A stretch of 64,000 nt of DNA from Pontibacter chinhatensis (GCF_900113285.1 NZ_FOOT01000001.1:806001-870000); one strand, 5' to 3'; shown: positions 51,764-61,902, counted from the stretch's first letter. Notes: generated from the sequence alone by a model not told the origin. Translations and numbers: made by a program.

Positions 51764-53470
51764 TTACCAACCAGGGTTCTGGCTTAATGTGGCACCGTTA
51801 TCCTGGTAAAGTTTAATTTGATCCAGTGGAAGCGGATCCAAGTATACTTTAGGTTCGGTGAACAGACGCTGTGAGGCAGCAGCAGAAGCAGGGATGATGT
51901 ACCCTTCTGTGCCCTCTGTCAACACTACGTCATCTTTCAAGTCCTTATAGTCAGCTTTTCTGATCCAGGCCCCTCTGTTAATTTCCGGATTTGCCTGTGT
52001 GTCCACGTACTCAAGCTTCTTCCATCTTCTCAGGTCATCCAGTCTAAAGCCTTCCATCATCAACTCAACGCGTCTCTCACGGCGAATCTCCCAAATAATG
52101 GAAGGTACAGACGGATCTTTTTCCGGATCGGTGTAAACCTGATCATTTACCGCAGCCTCAGAGCCCATCACCTGCAAGTGCGGCATCTTTATACCTGGTC
52201 TTGAGCGCAACACGTTAATAGACATATCCAGATCGGCTTGTGTGAAGGCCGGACCTCCTACAGTTGCTAACTCAGCGGCAGCTTCAGCATAGTTCATCAA
52301 CACCTCACCATAGCGAATGACCGGCGCATCTGTCGGGTTCAAGTTAGAACTTCCTTCCGGAGCATTCATGATACTCTCGTTCAGGAATTTGTGTGTAGCA
52401 TAACCAGAAGAGGAGTAGTTATTAGCCACACCGTTCAGGCGCAGTTCAGTAGAAACAAATGTTTCCTTGATACGCGGGTCACGGTTTGCCATCACGTTCG
52501 CAATGCCACGATCTCCCTTATACTGCTCAGATAGCGAAATAGGAAGGCCATCTGCTGCCAGATAAGCGTCAATGGCGTCCTTAGAAGGACCAGTTTGCGG
52601 CTCCTTGTTGTTATAGCTGTTCAACGCATGGGTCAGGATGCCTGGCTCATACTGTCTGTACATGATAACCTCGGGGTTGCCAGCCAGGTTTAAAGAGTTA
52701 AATACACTCCTGTAGTTTCCGAGGCTATATTTGCCAGAGTTGATGATCTGCTCTGCTGCCCACTTAGAAGCAGCCAGATACTCAGCAGCTTTCTCGTTGT
52801 TGTTGTTATGGTACTTCTGCCAGGTACCCTCGAACAGGAACACTCGGGACATGTAAGCCAGAACTACGTCTTTGTTAACAGTCAGGCCTTTCACACCGTC
52901 TGTCTCCCTAACATTCTCAGCGGCAAATTTGAAGTCAGCCAACACCTTGTCCATTACCAGCGTGCGTGAGTCGCGTGGCTTGTAAAGCTCTGCCACGTCA
53001 GCCTCAGTCAATTCGCGCTCAAACCAAGGCACATCCCCGAAACGGTTTACCAGATCATGGTATTCTAACCCACGGAAGAACCGACCTACGCCGGTCCAGT
53101 GAATTTTGGCCGCGTCATCCATCGGCACCTTCTGTACTCTGTCGATGAAGATGTTGGCTTTTCTTACCCAGGAAAAAGTCCAGCCACCACCTGATGAAGG
53201 CACGTTTCTGGTAAACTGCGTTGGGTTAGATGGGGCGAAATCATCGTTAAGGGACTGACCTGAAAAGTACTTACCCCAGGTATAGCCTGAACCATAGCCT
53301 GTAAAGTAGGCCGTATAGAAGCCGTAAGAAAAGGTTCTAACGTTCTCCTCGGTTGTCCAATAAGTATCGTCGGTCAACTTATCAACCGGTGGTGTTTCAA
53401 GAAATTCTTTCTCACAACTCATCAGCAAGGATGAGGAGAGAAGTATAGCTGCTATAAATCTTATTTTCAT
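51764..53470 (-). CDS. RagB/SusD family lipoprotein 2
   Basis: 568 residues: lipoprotein signal ending LLMSC (Cys19), then the canonical RagB/SusD opening EKEFLETPPVDKLTDDTYWT. Later hallmarks are GVGRFFRGLEYHDLVNRFGDVPWF near residue 130, the PVIRYGEVLMNYAEAAAEL segment near residue 385, and IIWEIRRERRVELMMEGFRLDDLRRWK near residue 485. This is the standard RagB class, longer than and distinct from SusD-like 1, so the two pairs probably import different ligands. Follows SusC2 by 18 bp. Confidence 0.94.
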   Translation of the reverse strand: MKIRFIAAILLSSSLLMSCEKEFLETPPVDKLTDDTYWTTEENVRTFSYGFYTAYFTGYGSGYTWGKYFSGQSLNDDFAPSNPTQFTRNVPSSGGGWTFSWVRKANIFIDRVQKVPMDDAAKIHWTGVGRFFRGLEYHDLVNRFGDVPWFERELTEADVAELYKPRDSRTLVMDKVLADFKFAAENVRETDGVKGLTVNKDVVLAYMSRVFLFEGTWQKYHNNNNEKAAEYLAASKWAAEQIINSGKYSLGNYRSVFNSLNLAGNPEVIMYRQYEPGILTHALNSYNNKEPQTGPSKDAIDAYLAADGLPISLSEQYKGDRGIANVMANRDPRIKETFVSTELRLNGVANNYSSSGYATHKFLNESIMNAPEGSSNLNPTDAPVIRYGEVLMNYAEAAAELATVGGPAFTQADLDMSINVLRSRPGIKMPHLQVMGSEAAVNDQVYTDPEKDPSVPSIIWEIRRERRVELMMEGFRLDDLRRWKKLEYVDTQANPEINRGAWIRKADYKDLKDDVVLTEGTEGYIIPASAAASQRLFTEPKVYLDPLPLDQIKLYQDNGATLSQNPGW

Positions 53471-53488
53471 GTTAATACCGCTTTTAAA

Positions 53489-56400
53489 TTAGAATGTAGC
53501 TTGAAGACCAAATGATAGGGTTCTGCGATAAGGGTAAACTCTACCAAATGTGTTGGAATCGTTCAGACCGGCAGTAGTATAGTTTACCTCTGGGTCAATC
53601 GGAATATCCAGGTTGTCAAACTCAAACAGGTTCTCACCGCTGAAATACACGCGCAGGCGGTCGATCTTAACTTTGCTGGTCAGCGTGCTTGGCAGTGTAT
53701 AACCAAACGTGATGTTCTTCATTCTCATGTAAGAAAGATCAAGCAGGTACTTGGTCTGCGGCAGGAAGTTTCTGGAGTTGTTAGCCGTTGCAGAGCCTTC
53801 CTGATCTGTTGGTCTTGGATAAAACGCATTCGGGTTCTGCGGAGTCCAGTAGTCAAGCTGGTGCGTGTACCAAGCTTCCCCAGCTCTGTAGCCTGGAATG
53901 AACAGGGGACCATTTGCCCAGAAATCGCGCTTGCCAACACCCTGGAAGAACATACTCAGGTCAAAACCTTTATAGTCAGCACCTAAACGAAGGCCATACT
54001 GATAACGAGGGGTAGAGTTACCGATAACTTTCATGTCACCATGGTCATCGATTGTCTGCGCACCTCGGTCTATCTTGCCGTCACCGTTCAGGTCTTTGTA
54101 TTTCACGTCGCCTGGACCATAGAAGAACCAGCCGCTTTCAAAGAACGATTGGCTAGGAATACCCTCCTTCATCACGTAATGGCCATTAGCATCCACGATA
54201 AGATTTCCGCTGGCATCCTGCACAAAGTCGTCGTTTGTGAAGTAACGATCGGTCTCATATCCCCAAATCTCACCTAGCACACGGCCCGGGCGGTTAGAGT
54301 TGATTCCTTTGTTGTCAGCATACGCTGTAATTTTCTCCTGGAAGTCTGCCAGTGTAGCTGTGGCGTTTATGTTAAAGCCATTGCTGAAGGTATGCTCAAA
54401 ATCAAGGGCAAGTTCCCAACCTGTTGTCTGCAGTTCTCCGCTGTTACGGATGGTAGGTGTAGTACCGAAAGTAGCCGGCTGAACCAGACCTTCGCTGTGC
54501 ATATCCTTGGTAGTTCTTCTATACCAGTCGAAGGTAAGGCCAATTTTATCCTTGAGGAATCTGGCATCCAAACCAAAGTCAAGCGTGTTAACAGATTCCC
54601 ATGTTAAGCCTGCCGGGAAAGCACCTGGTGTACCTGCTGTCATCACGTTCACGCCGTTGATCAACCATCCTGATGTGGAGGAACTCATCAAACGATAGAT
54701 GTCACCAAGTCTGGAGTTCGGGTTACCGATTTCACCATAGGAAGCTCTCAGTTTCAGGAAGCTCATAACTGGGTCTGTGAAAGCCATAAATGGCTCCTTA
54801 GTAATCACGTAACCAAGAGACATTGATGGGAAGAAAGCCCACTTCTTAGTTGGGGACAGACGGGAAGACCCATCGTATCTGCCGTTCAACTCGATAAGGT
54901 ACTTATCGTCAAACGAGTAGTTAATACGACCGAATGTACCAATGTTAGACCACTCGTCGCGGGCGCCGTCCACAAACTGTTCACCAGTAGCAAGGTCAAT
55001 TTCGCCCATGTTAGGGTCCATCAGGTTACGCTTCTGAGACATCTGGAACCAATACTCATAGTGCTCCGCGTCACCACCAGCCATTGCTTTTAATGAATGA
55101 CGGCCAATATCTTTCACGTAAGTGGCAAATACTTTACCTACGTTTCTGTTGCTCCAGTCAGAGTTGTACTGCACGCGGTTATACGCCGCGCTGCTGTAAG
55201 GCTCGTACTTCAAATCTGCACCAGTGGCCCAAAAGTTATAGGCAGAAAGTACGCCACCAGTCTGATGCTCGTGGTCGTTGTTGCTGGTGTAAGTATAGTC
55301 AGCATCAACTGTCAGCCCTGGAAGCGGCTTCAGTGTACCACCGATATTGATTCTTGTCATCGCAGCGGTCTGGTTGTTCATCTTGGCCTGTTGCACCTCT
55401 GTGATAGCACTTCGGAATGGATGCCCCTCGTAAGTGCCGTACGGGTAAACAGATGGCCATCTGTACAGGTAGTACCAAGGGTCATAGGTTTCGCTGGAGA
55501 AGTAGAAAGGACGAGTGAAGTCTGACTTGGAGTACAATACCTTGGCGCGGGCATCGAACCAATCCGTAACGGAGGTGTTAACCCCTAAGTTCAGGTTGTA
55601 TCTGTCATAGTTATCCGGATTTACCTTAAGCACACCCTCCTGGCCTAAGTAGCCAAAACCCATGTAGTAGTTGGTTTTTTCGCTACCGCCTGAAACGGAG
55701 ATATCGTGCTTCTGCTGAGGTGTCCAGTCTTTCATGAACATTTCTCCCGGGTCCCAAGAACGATAGAAGAAAAGGCGTCCGTCTCTGATTTCAAAGTCAC
55801 GGCCCATCACCATTTCGTTGCCAAGGTTCTGGCCACCGTACAGACGCTCCCACTCCCGCATTTTCTCGATAGAGGTTTCATCAATGTACATACCCACGAT
55901 GCCAAACACGTTTGTGTTAGGGTTCTTTCTTCTCAGAGCCTGCAGGGCCACTTCGGCTCCATCGGCTGCCCCAGCAATCTCCGGTGTTGTAGTTGGTGTA
56001 GACCAGGAGAAGTTGTTAGAGTAAGTAATTTTGGTATCAGAGTTCCTTTTACCTGTCTTTGTTGTAATCAGGATTACACCCCAGGCACCTCTGGCACCAT
56101 AAATGGAAGAAGAGGCAGCATCCTTCAATACAGAGATTGACTCAATATCCTCCGGGTTAACCATCTGCAAGCTTGGAATCTCCACGTTGTCTACCAGGAT
56201 CAGTGGTTTAGCTCCTGGGTTTCTAAGCGTACCGGACATACCTCTTAAAGTAATATCCGGATTTTGACCAATCGCGCCACTTGACGTAGTAATAGTAAGA
56301 CCTGGGGTAGTACCCTGGAGGCCACGGGCCACGTCGGTTACTGGTCTTGACTCAAGTACTTTTGTATCAACAGTAGATACAGCACCTGTCAGGTTTGCCT

Positions 56401-56752
56401 TGGTCTGCGTACCATAGCCCACCACGACAACCTCTTCAAGCGCTTTGGCGTCAGTGTTTAGGGCCACGTTGATAGTGTTCGCTTCACCAATAAGCCGTTC
56501 CTCAGGCTTCATACCGATAAAGGAGAACACCAATACATCTGTCGCCTCCACATCTGAGATAGAGTAACGACCGGCGGCATCTGTAGTAGTACCGCGCGTT
56601 TTACCTTTTACTGCAACAGATACACCCGGGAGCTCAATCTTATCTTCCGCGGAAGTAACTGTTCCACTTACAGTTCTGCCTTGCGCAAAACCCTCTGCAT
56701 GTAGCAGGAGCATGCAAAGCCCCCACAAAATACATCGTAAATAGTTCTTCAT
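53489..56752 (-). CDS. SusC/RagA TonB-dependent transporter 2
   Basis: 1087 residues: signal peptide 1-23 (ending GFAQ), CarboxypepD_reg-like domain at about 26-110 (RTVSGTVTSAEDKIELPGVS), TonB-dependent plug beginning EEVVVVGYGTQTKANLTGAV with LILVDNVEIPSL and IESISVLKDAASSSIYGARG, and a barrel ending FGLQATF. The GYGTQTK class of SusC pairs with canonical SusD. The 637 bp upstream are gene-free and include a perfect palindrome at 57184-57202. No anti-sigma or ECF gene is adjacent. Confidence 0.95.
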   Translation of the reverse strand: MKNYLRCILWGLCMLLLHAEGFAQGRTVSGTVTSAEDKIELPGVSVAVKGKTRGTTTDAAGRYSISDVEATDVLVFSFIGMKPEERLIGEANTINVALNTDAKALEEVVVVGYGTQTKANLTGAVSTVDTKVLESRPVTDVARGLQGTTPGLTITTSSGAIGQNPDITLRGMSGTLRNPGAKPLILVDNVEIPSLQMVNPEDIESISVLKDAASSSIYGARGAWGVILITTKTGKRNSDTKITYSNNFSWSTPTTTPEIAGAADGAEVALQALRRKNPNTNVFGIVGMYIDETSIEKMREWERLYGGQNLGNEMVMGRDFEIRDGRLFFYRSWDPGEMFMKDWTPQQKHDISVSGGSEKTNYYMGFGYLGQEGVLKVNPDNYDRYNLNLGVNTSVTDWFDARAKVLYSKSDFTRPFYFSSETYDPWYYLYRWPSVYPYGTYEGHPFRSAITEVQQAKMNNQTAAMTRINIGGTLKPLPGLTVDADYTYTSNNDHEHQTGGVLSAYNFWATGADLKYEPYSSAAYNRVQYNSDWSNRNVGKVFATYVKDIGRHSLKAMAGGDAEHYEYWFQMSQKRNLMDPNMGEIDLATGEQFVDGARDEWSNIGTFGRINYSFDDKYLIELNGRYDGSSRLSPTKKWAFFPSMSLGYVITKEPFMAFTDPVMSFLKLRASYGEIGNPNSRLGDIYRLMSSSTSGWLINGVNVMTAGTPGAFPAGLTWESVNTLDFGLDARFLKDKIGLTFDWYRRTTKDMHSEGLVQPATFGTTPTIRNSGELQTTGWELALDFEHTFSNGFNINATATLADFQEKITAYADNKGINSNRPGRVLGEIWGYETDRYFTNDDFVQDASGNLIVDANGHYVMKEGIPSQSFFESGWFFYGPGDVKYKDLNGDGKIDRGAQTIDDHGDMKVIGNSTPRYQYGLRLGADYKGFDLSMFFQGVGKRDFWANGPLFIPGYRAGEAWYTHQLDYWTPQNPNAFYPRPTDQEGSATANNSRNFLPQTKYLLDLSYMRMKNITFGYTLPSTLTSKVKIDRLRVYFSGENLFEFDNLDIPIDPEVNYTTAGLNDSNTFGRVYPYRRTLSFGLQATF

Positions 56753-57389
56753 GTTTATGATAGGTTGTTATTTGGGGGTGAAGATATATAATCTTTTATA
56801 TTCTATGCTACTATTCAAAAGAATTTATCATTCCTGATTCAATATTCAGGTCAAAAATGAGTGTGTTATCACCTCTCAAAACACCCTATAAATAATAATG
56901 CAAAATATTTACATACAAGCATTTACAACATAACAAAGGATACTCTTAACGTGAAGTAAGCAACTACCCACTGCAGCTACAGACGCATGCTGGGGACATT
57001 TTTTTCAACCTTGCACACTTTAAATAGTACAATTATTACTGTATTAGATTTTGCCATCCGCAAACGTATGCGGAACCTGCAAGGGCAGCTACATATAGAG
57101 ATGTTACAATCGGTGGGTAGGATAAAGCAAGTTTAGACAGGGATAAACCTACTCATTAATGTATGAATACAATATGTTCATTTTACCTCATAACATGAGG
57201 TATGACAGCGATAAAGCAGATTAGGTGAATAAATTAACATTTCTTGCTGCTAGCTTATGAGGAAAAGCGGTAATTGTATGAAAAATTAATGTTTGAACTC
57301 AGTTTAAAAGAAAACAGCCTTCAGAAAAGCAACGAGTCTTTTTAAAATGGACCCGATTTTTTGAGGTTGCTTAAACGTAGCGCCATGTT
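56753..57389. other. Long AT-rich upstream region of SusC2
   Basis: 637 bp with no credible gene. It is markedly AT-rich compared with its surroundings and free of the AAGTATA heptamer as far as I can see. It holds the palindrome at 57184-57202. I found no full TTTG/TAnnTTTG promoter on the minus strand, so the start of the SusC2 transcript is unclear. Confidence 0.5.
57184..57202. promoter_or_regulatory. Operator-like palindrome TACCTCAT-AAC-ATGAGGTA
   Basis: Perfect 8-bp arms with a 3-bp centre, about 430 bp upstream of SusC2. The size suits a dimeric regulator site. There is no U tract, so it is not a good terminator. Confidence 0.35.
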
Positions 57390-58142
57390 TCAGGTGCGGC
57401 TGATTCTGGCGACAAACTTTTGCATATGCTCATAATGCGAGCCTTTCCAGTACACGCGGCTGCAGGAGGAGCAGCGGTAGAACTCCTCGAAGTATACCCT
57501 GGTTTTGGGTGGCAGTTGCTCCAGCACCTCCTCTTTGCGCACCTGCTGTACCGGTACATTGCAGGCCAGGCAGCGGGCAAACGGCCGGAAACTGGGCTGC
57601 AAGCTGTAGCGCCTGATTACCTCTTCCAACTGCTCCTCCGCGAGCTGCGAGCGAAGCCAGTAACCCCAGGTAATGCTTTTCTGCTTCAAAAGCCCTATGT
57701 CGCGCGTGAGCACCACACGCTCTTCTGCTGCCGCGATGCGGGCAATGGCAGCATCGGTCAGGTCGGTTTGGTAGTAGGTGTCGAGGCCGAGCATGCGCAT
57801 ACTTTTAGCCAGCGTGCCCAGGTGCACGTCCAGCACGAAACGGTGTGGTGGCGGATTTCTCTCCTCCATCGTATAGCCAACCGGCCAGCTCCTCCCCTCC
57901 TCCACCGGGTATACTTCCACCGCATCATTCTCCTTTAGCAAGTATGAGAAAGAAACTGGCTTCCCGTTTACCAGTATCACATCCACCTCGGGGTGTGGCA
58001 CGCCCAGTGCTTCGATTGAATCCTTAATTGCCGGTGTTCCATTATAAATATAAAGTATAGCGCTCCCTCGCCGGCCCTTGGGCAGAAAATCATTTAAACC
58101 CCCATGGAACCGGAAAGTAGCTGTATGCTGCTGCATGCTCAT
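57390..58142 (-). CDS. Mut7-C RNase domain protein with ubiquitin-like N-terminus
   Basis: 250 residues; codon 3 (58136) is an alternative start. The N-terminal Mut7-C ubiquitin-like domain covers about 5-85 (beta-grasp; VDVILVNGKPVSFSYLLKEN, AVEVYPVEE). The Mut7-C PIN-like RNase domain follows at about 95-240: FVLDVHLGTLAKSMRMLGLD and ERVVLTRDIGLLKQK give the acidic catalytic positions, and CLACNVP plus CSSCSRVYWKG form a zinc ribbon. The family is a predicted RNA nuclease; the target is unknown. Monocistronic. Confidence 0.9.
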   Translation of the reverse strand: MSMQQHTATFRFHGGLNDFLPKGRRGSAILYIYNGTPAIKDSIEALGVPHPEVDVILVNGKPVSFSYLLKENDAVEVYPVEEGRSWPVGYTMEERNPPPHRFVLDVHLGTLAKSMRMLGLDTYYQTDLTDAAIARIAAAEERVVLTRDIGLLKQKSITWGYWLRSQLAEEQLEEVIRRYSLQPSFRPFARCLACNVPVQQVRKEEVLEQLPPKTRVYFEEFYRCSSCSRVYWKGSHYEHMQKFVARISRT

Positions 58143-58208
58143 ACTTTAGTTGTACGGCGGGATGGGTGTTCGTTGTTCGTTACTTGAATTAGATAAAATC
58201 TAGAACCA

Positions 58209-59399
58209 CTAATAACTAAACAACTTAGGCAGTTGCTGTAGCAAAGTATATCCACTGAGAAAGGCCATCACCAGCACCACCAGCACCCCAAAAACAGCAA
58301 GCAGCGGCGGGTGGCGGTAGGTACCCATAATGCCGGGTTTGTAGGCAGCCACAAGTATAATTGCCAGGGTAAGCGGCAGAATGAGTCCGTTGAGGGCACC
58401 GGCCAGTATAAGCAGGCGCACAGGCTGGCCGATAGTGACAAAAATAGCCGTGGATACAAGTATAAATCCGATGATGACCCAATTCTCGTACTTGCGGATA
58501 GAGCTGCTAAACGACTTGATAAAGGACACCGAGGTATAGGCAGAGCCAACAATAGAAGTCACCGCCGCTGAAAGCATCACCACGCCAAATAGTTTATAGC
58601 CCACCTCCCCTGCGGCCAGCTGGAAAACGGAAGCAGGCGGATTAGCTGCATCCAGCACCAACCCTTTGCTTACCACCCCAAAGGCAGCCAGGAAAAGTAA
58701 AATACGGATAACAGAGGCTACTCCAATTCCCATCACGGCGCTGGTGTTTACCTGCTGTAGCGACTCCTTCCCCTTTATACCGGCATCCAGCAGGCGGTGG
58801 CCCCCGGCAAAGGTGATGTAACCACCCACAGTGCCTCCAACCAGCGTTACAATCGCCAGCATGTCCACCTCATCGGGTAGGAAAGTCTTGGTAACAGCCT
58901 CTCCTAGGGGCGGCTCCGAAATAATGGCTACATAAACGATAAGCAGAATCATCAGAAAGCCCATGACTTGCGCAAAACGGTCCATCACTTTACCGGCTTC
59001 ACGTACCAGGAACACCGCCACGGCCATGGCAGCGGCAAGTATAGCGCCGGTTTCGGGAGAGATGCCAAGCAGCACGTTGAAGCCGAGCCCGGCGCCGCCC
59101 ACGTTGCCGATGTTAAAAGCAAGCCCACCCAGCACAATCAGAAAAGAGATGAACGCGCCCAGTCCCGGCAGTACCAGATTGGCAATGTCCTGCGCCCGCC
59201 GCTCCGACACGGCAATCACCCGCCACACGTTCAGCTGCACGCCAATATCCAATATAACAGAGACCAGTATCACAAAGCCAAAGCTGGCCGCCAGTTGCTG
59301 CGTAAAAACGGTGGTCTGCGTCAGGAAGCCGGGACCAACGGCAGAGGTCGCCATCAGGAAAGCTGCCCCCAGCAGCACGCTCCGGTTCTTCTGCGTCAT
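58209..59399 (-). CDS. NRAMP-family divalent metal transporter (YcsG-like)
   Basis: 396 residues with about eleven membrane spans. The NRAMP relationship shows in the first helix region, SAVGPGFLTQTTVFTQQLAA, in place of the classic DPGN (here GPGF), and in VGGTVGGYITFAGGHRLLDA near residue 215 in place of the MPH helix. Loss of both metal-binding motifs sets it apart from MntH and fits the YcsG branch encoded beside 5-oxoprolinase genes. It may transport something other than Mn2+ (inference). Six bp after pxpA. Confidence 0.85.
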   Translation of the reverse strand: MTQKNRSVLLGAAFLMATSAVGPGFLTQTTVFTQQLAASFGFVILVSVILDIGVQLNVWRVIAVSERRAQDIANLVLPGLGAFISFLIVLGGLAFNIGNVGGAGLGFNVLLGISPETGAILAAAMAVAVFLVREAGKVMDRFAQVMGFLMILLIVYVAIISEPPLGEAVTKTFLPDEVDMLAIVTLVGGTVGGYITFAGGHRLLDAGIKGKESLQQVNTSAVMGIGVASVIRILLFLAAFGVVSKGLVLDAANPPASVFQLAAGEVGYKLFGVVMLSAAVTSIVGSAYTSVSFIKSFSSSIRKYENWVIIGFILVSTAIFVTIGQPVRLLILAGALNGLILPLTLAIILVAAYKPGIMGTYRHPPLLAVFGVLVVLVMAFLSGYTLLQQLPKLFSY

Positions 59400-59405
59400 A
59401 CTTGC

Positions 59406-60167
59406 TTAGAGAGCTTTTATGAGGATTCCTTCGGAAACGAGGCGTTCATGGTTGAGGCGGGCAAAGGGCAGTGCGTGGGGGCCGTCGCCGTGGATGCAGA
59501 TGGTATCGGCTTTTATACTTACCTCCGCTCCCTGCTGCGACTGCACCTTGCCTTCTTTTACCATGCGCAGCACCTGCCGGATGGCCTGCTCCGGATTGGT
59601 GATGAGCGCATCTGACTGACGGCGAGGTGTAAGCGTACCATCAGCCTGGTAAGTGCGGTCGGCGAAAACCTCACTGGCGGTCCTCAGGCCATACTTCTCC
59701 CCTGCCTTTACAAGTTCGCTGCCAGCCAGGCCGTAAAGTATAAGTTGCTCATCCAGCCTGGCTACTGCCTCGGCAATGGCTTCGGCCAGCGTGGCATTGG
59801 CGGCAGCCATATTATACAGCGCGCCGTGCGGCTTTACGTGGTGCAGCGCGGCACCTTCTGCTTTGGCAAAGCCCATCAGCGCCCCTGCCTGGTACACCAC
59901 CATGTCGTATACTTCCTCGGCCGACACTGCCATCTCTCTCCTGCCAAAGCCCACCAAATCGGGCAGGCCCGGATGTGCGCCGATGGCCACACCTTTCTCC
60001 AGCGCCAGGCGCACGGTCTTTTTCATGGTAGCCGGGTCGCCGGCATGGAAGCCGCAGGCAATGTTGGCTGAGCTGACATAGGTGAGCAGCTCGCTGTCGT
60101 TGCCCATGTGCCAGGTCCCGAAGCTCTCGCCCATGTCGCAGTTCAGGTCTACGGTAAGTTGGCTCAT
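59406..60167 (-). CDS. pxpA: 5-oxoprolinase subunit A (LamB/YcsF family)
   Basis: 253 residues, the usual length. Signature segments: [12 protein letters not shown] at the N-terminus, [18 protein letters not shown] near residue 32, [20 protein letters not shown] near residue 55, [12 protein letters not shown] near residue 108 and [11 protein letters not shown] near residue 223. With PxpB and PxpC it hydrolyses 5-oxoproline (pyroglutamate) to glutamate using ATP. Overlaps pxpC by ATGA. Confidence 0.95.
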   Translation of the reverse strand: MSQLTVDLNCDMGESFGTWHMGNDSELLTYVSSANIACGFHAGDPATMKKTVRLALEKGVAIGAHPGLPDLVGFGRREMAVSAEEVYDMVVYQAGALMGFAKAEGAALHHVKPHGALYNMAAANATLAEAIAEAVARLDEQLILYGLAGSELVKAGEKYGLRTASEVFADRTYQADGTLTPRRQSDALITNPEQAIRQVLRMVKEGKVQSQQGAEVSIKADTICIHGDGPHALPFARLNHERLVSEGILIKAL

Positions 60168-61177
60168 ACTTGATTTAGCTTGTTGTGTATCGCCTGCTGC
60201 AGGGCAAGCATGGTTTTTTCCTGCTGATAATAGCAGTGCTGCGCCTGTTCCAGGCTTACTTCCTCAAACTGAATGGTACCGCCTGGCTGCACCTGCGCCA
60301 GTTTAGGCAAATCGGCTGTAATAATCTGTGCAATTCGGGGATAGCCGCCGGTGGTTTGGCTGTCAGCCATGAGGATAATCGGGTCGCCGTGTGGCGGCAC
60401 CTGCACCGTACCGAACGTGACTGCCGTGGAGAGCAGCTCCCGCTTCTCCTCCAGCGCCAGCGCAGTGCCCTGCACCTGGTAGCCCATCCGGTCGGACTGC
60501 GCGGTAAGTTTATACTTTTGCTGCCAGATGTATTCCCGGCTGTTTTCCGAGAACCAACTATACTCCAGCCCGGGCATAGCGCGCAGCACCGGGTTTGGTT
60601 CATACCTGGGTAAAAGCTCCGGCTCGGGCCACCAGCTGGCCTCGGTAAAGGATGTCTCCTTTTTGGCCTGCATCAGGAGCGCGCTCAGGACTAATTTATT
60701 CGTCTCAGAGGTCTCGCCAAAGTATAAAGTGTCGTCCTTTTGTAGCGCTCTTCCTTCCAGGCCACCCATGCCCGCGCGCAGGTAAGTCGAGCAGCTGCCC
60801 ATCACCTGCGGGACCTTTATACTTCCGGCCACGGCCAGGTAGGCATAGTTACCATAGGTGGGTTTGCCAAAGCGAAGTATACTTCCGGCTTTCACCAGCA
60901 CCGGCCGCCACAGCCGTATTGGCTCGCCATTTATACTTGCAGACAGGTCAGCTCCGGCCAGGGCAATGACCTGGTCCTGCTCAAACCGAAGCGCCGGCCC
61001 TTGCATGGCCAGCTCCAGCGCGGCCGCGTTCTCGTGGTTGCCCACCAACAGGTTGGCGATGCGCAGCGCAATCTTGTCCATGGCGCCGCCCACTACCACG
61101 CCCTGGCGCTGGTGTCCAAAACGCCCAAAATCCTGCACTGTCGTAAGCAAGCCAGGCTTCAGAACCGTTAGCCCCAT
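60164..61177 (-). CDS. pxpC: 5-oxoprolinase subunit C (biotin-dependent carboxyltransferase-like, KipA)
   Basis: 337 residues matching the AHS2/KipA family: [20 protein letters not shown] at the N-terminus, [20 protein letters not shown] near residue 30, [13 protein letters not shown] near residue 227 and [20 protein letters not shown] near residue 270. It forms the catalytic B-C partner complex of the oxoprolinase. It overlaps pxpB by 10 nt and pxpA by 4 nt. Confidence 0.94.
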   Translation of the reverse strand: MGLTVLKPGLLTTVQDFGRFGHQRQGVVVGGAMDKIALRIANLLVGNHENAAALELAMQGPALRFEQDQVIALAGADLSASINGEPIRLWRPVLVKAGSILRFGKPTYGNYAYLAVAGSIKVPQVMGSCSTYLRAGMGGLEGRALQKDDTLYFGETSETNKLVLSALLMQAKKETSFTEASWWPEPELLPRYEPNPVLRAMPGLEYSWFSENSREYIWQQKYKLTAQSDRMGYQVQGTALALEEKRELLSTAVTFGTVQVPPHGDPIILMADSQTTGGYPRIAQIITADLPKLAQVQPGGTIQFEEVSLEQAQHCYYQQEKTMLALQQAIHNKLNQV

Positions 61178-61902
61178 GCCCGCGCCTCCTTTCCAGACAG
61201 GTACTCCGCCTCGGTTATGGGCACAAAGCGCACTTTATCCCCGGCCTGTAACAGGCTCGGCTCTTGCCGGGAAGGGTCGAAAAGCCTGAGCGGGGTGCGC
61301 CCAATCAGCTGCCAGCCGCCGGGAGTGCTGATGGAATATACTCCGGTTTGCGCACCGGCAATGCCCACGCTGCCGGCTGGTATACTTCCCCGAGGCTTAG
61401 CTTTTCGGGGGGCGGCAATTCGGGCATCCATGCCACCTAAGTAAGGGAAGCCGGGTGCAAAACCAATCATATATACCTGGTAGCTGCCCTGGCTATGGAT
61501 GCGGATAACCTCCCCCGTACTTAACCCAGCATACTCCGCCACTTCCTGCAAGTCCGGGCCAAACGTGCCTCCGTACACCACCGGAATCTCCACCACCCGC
61601 GAAGGCACTACAGCCGCAACAGCCGCCTGCTCCACCAGTATCTCCAGATGCCGCACCACCTCGCTATAGGCATCCACTGTGCCCTGTTGGCTCAATTCCC
61701 AGGGGTCATAATACACCGTGAGTGTGGTAAAAGCCGGTACAAAATCAACCAGCCCGCGAAATGGCTGCAGCTCCAGCAGATGCGTCACCGCAAGGATACG
61801 CGCATGGATGGCAAGGTTGATTTCCTCCCCGAACTGCAACACCACAGCGCTATCGCCGAGGGGAGACAGAAACAAGGAGGGAAGTGGAGCGGCTTGCGGC
61901 AT
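61168..61902 (-). CDS. pxpB: 5-oxoprolinase subunit B (KipI/AHS1 family)
   Basis: From the ATG at 61902, 244 residues starting MPQAAPLPSLFLSPLGDSAV. The longer frame to 61992 adds an Arg/Cys/Trp-rich leader that overlaps yjjX and is rejected. AHS1 features: GLVDFVPAFTTLTVYYDP near residue 58, HSQGSYQVYMIGFAPGFPYL near residue 145, and GSVGIAGAQTGVYSISTPGG near residue 182. Forms the PxpBC complex. Starts 19 bp after yjjX. Confidence 0.94.
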   Translation of the reverse strand: MPQAAPLPSLFLSPLGDSAVVLQFGEEINLAIHARILAVTHLLELQPFRGLVDFVPAFTTLTVYYDPWELSQQGTVDAYSEVVRHLEILVEQAAVAAVVPSRVVEIPVVYGGTFGPDLQEVAEYAGLSTGEVIRIHSQGSYQVYMIGFAPGFPYLGGMDARIAAPRKAKPRGSIPAGSVGIAGAQTGVYSISTPGGWQLIGRTPLRLFDPSRQEPSLLQAGDKVRFVPITEAEYLSGKEARAWG

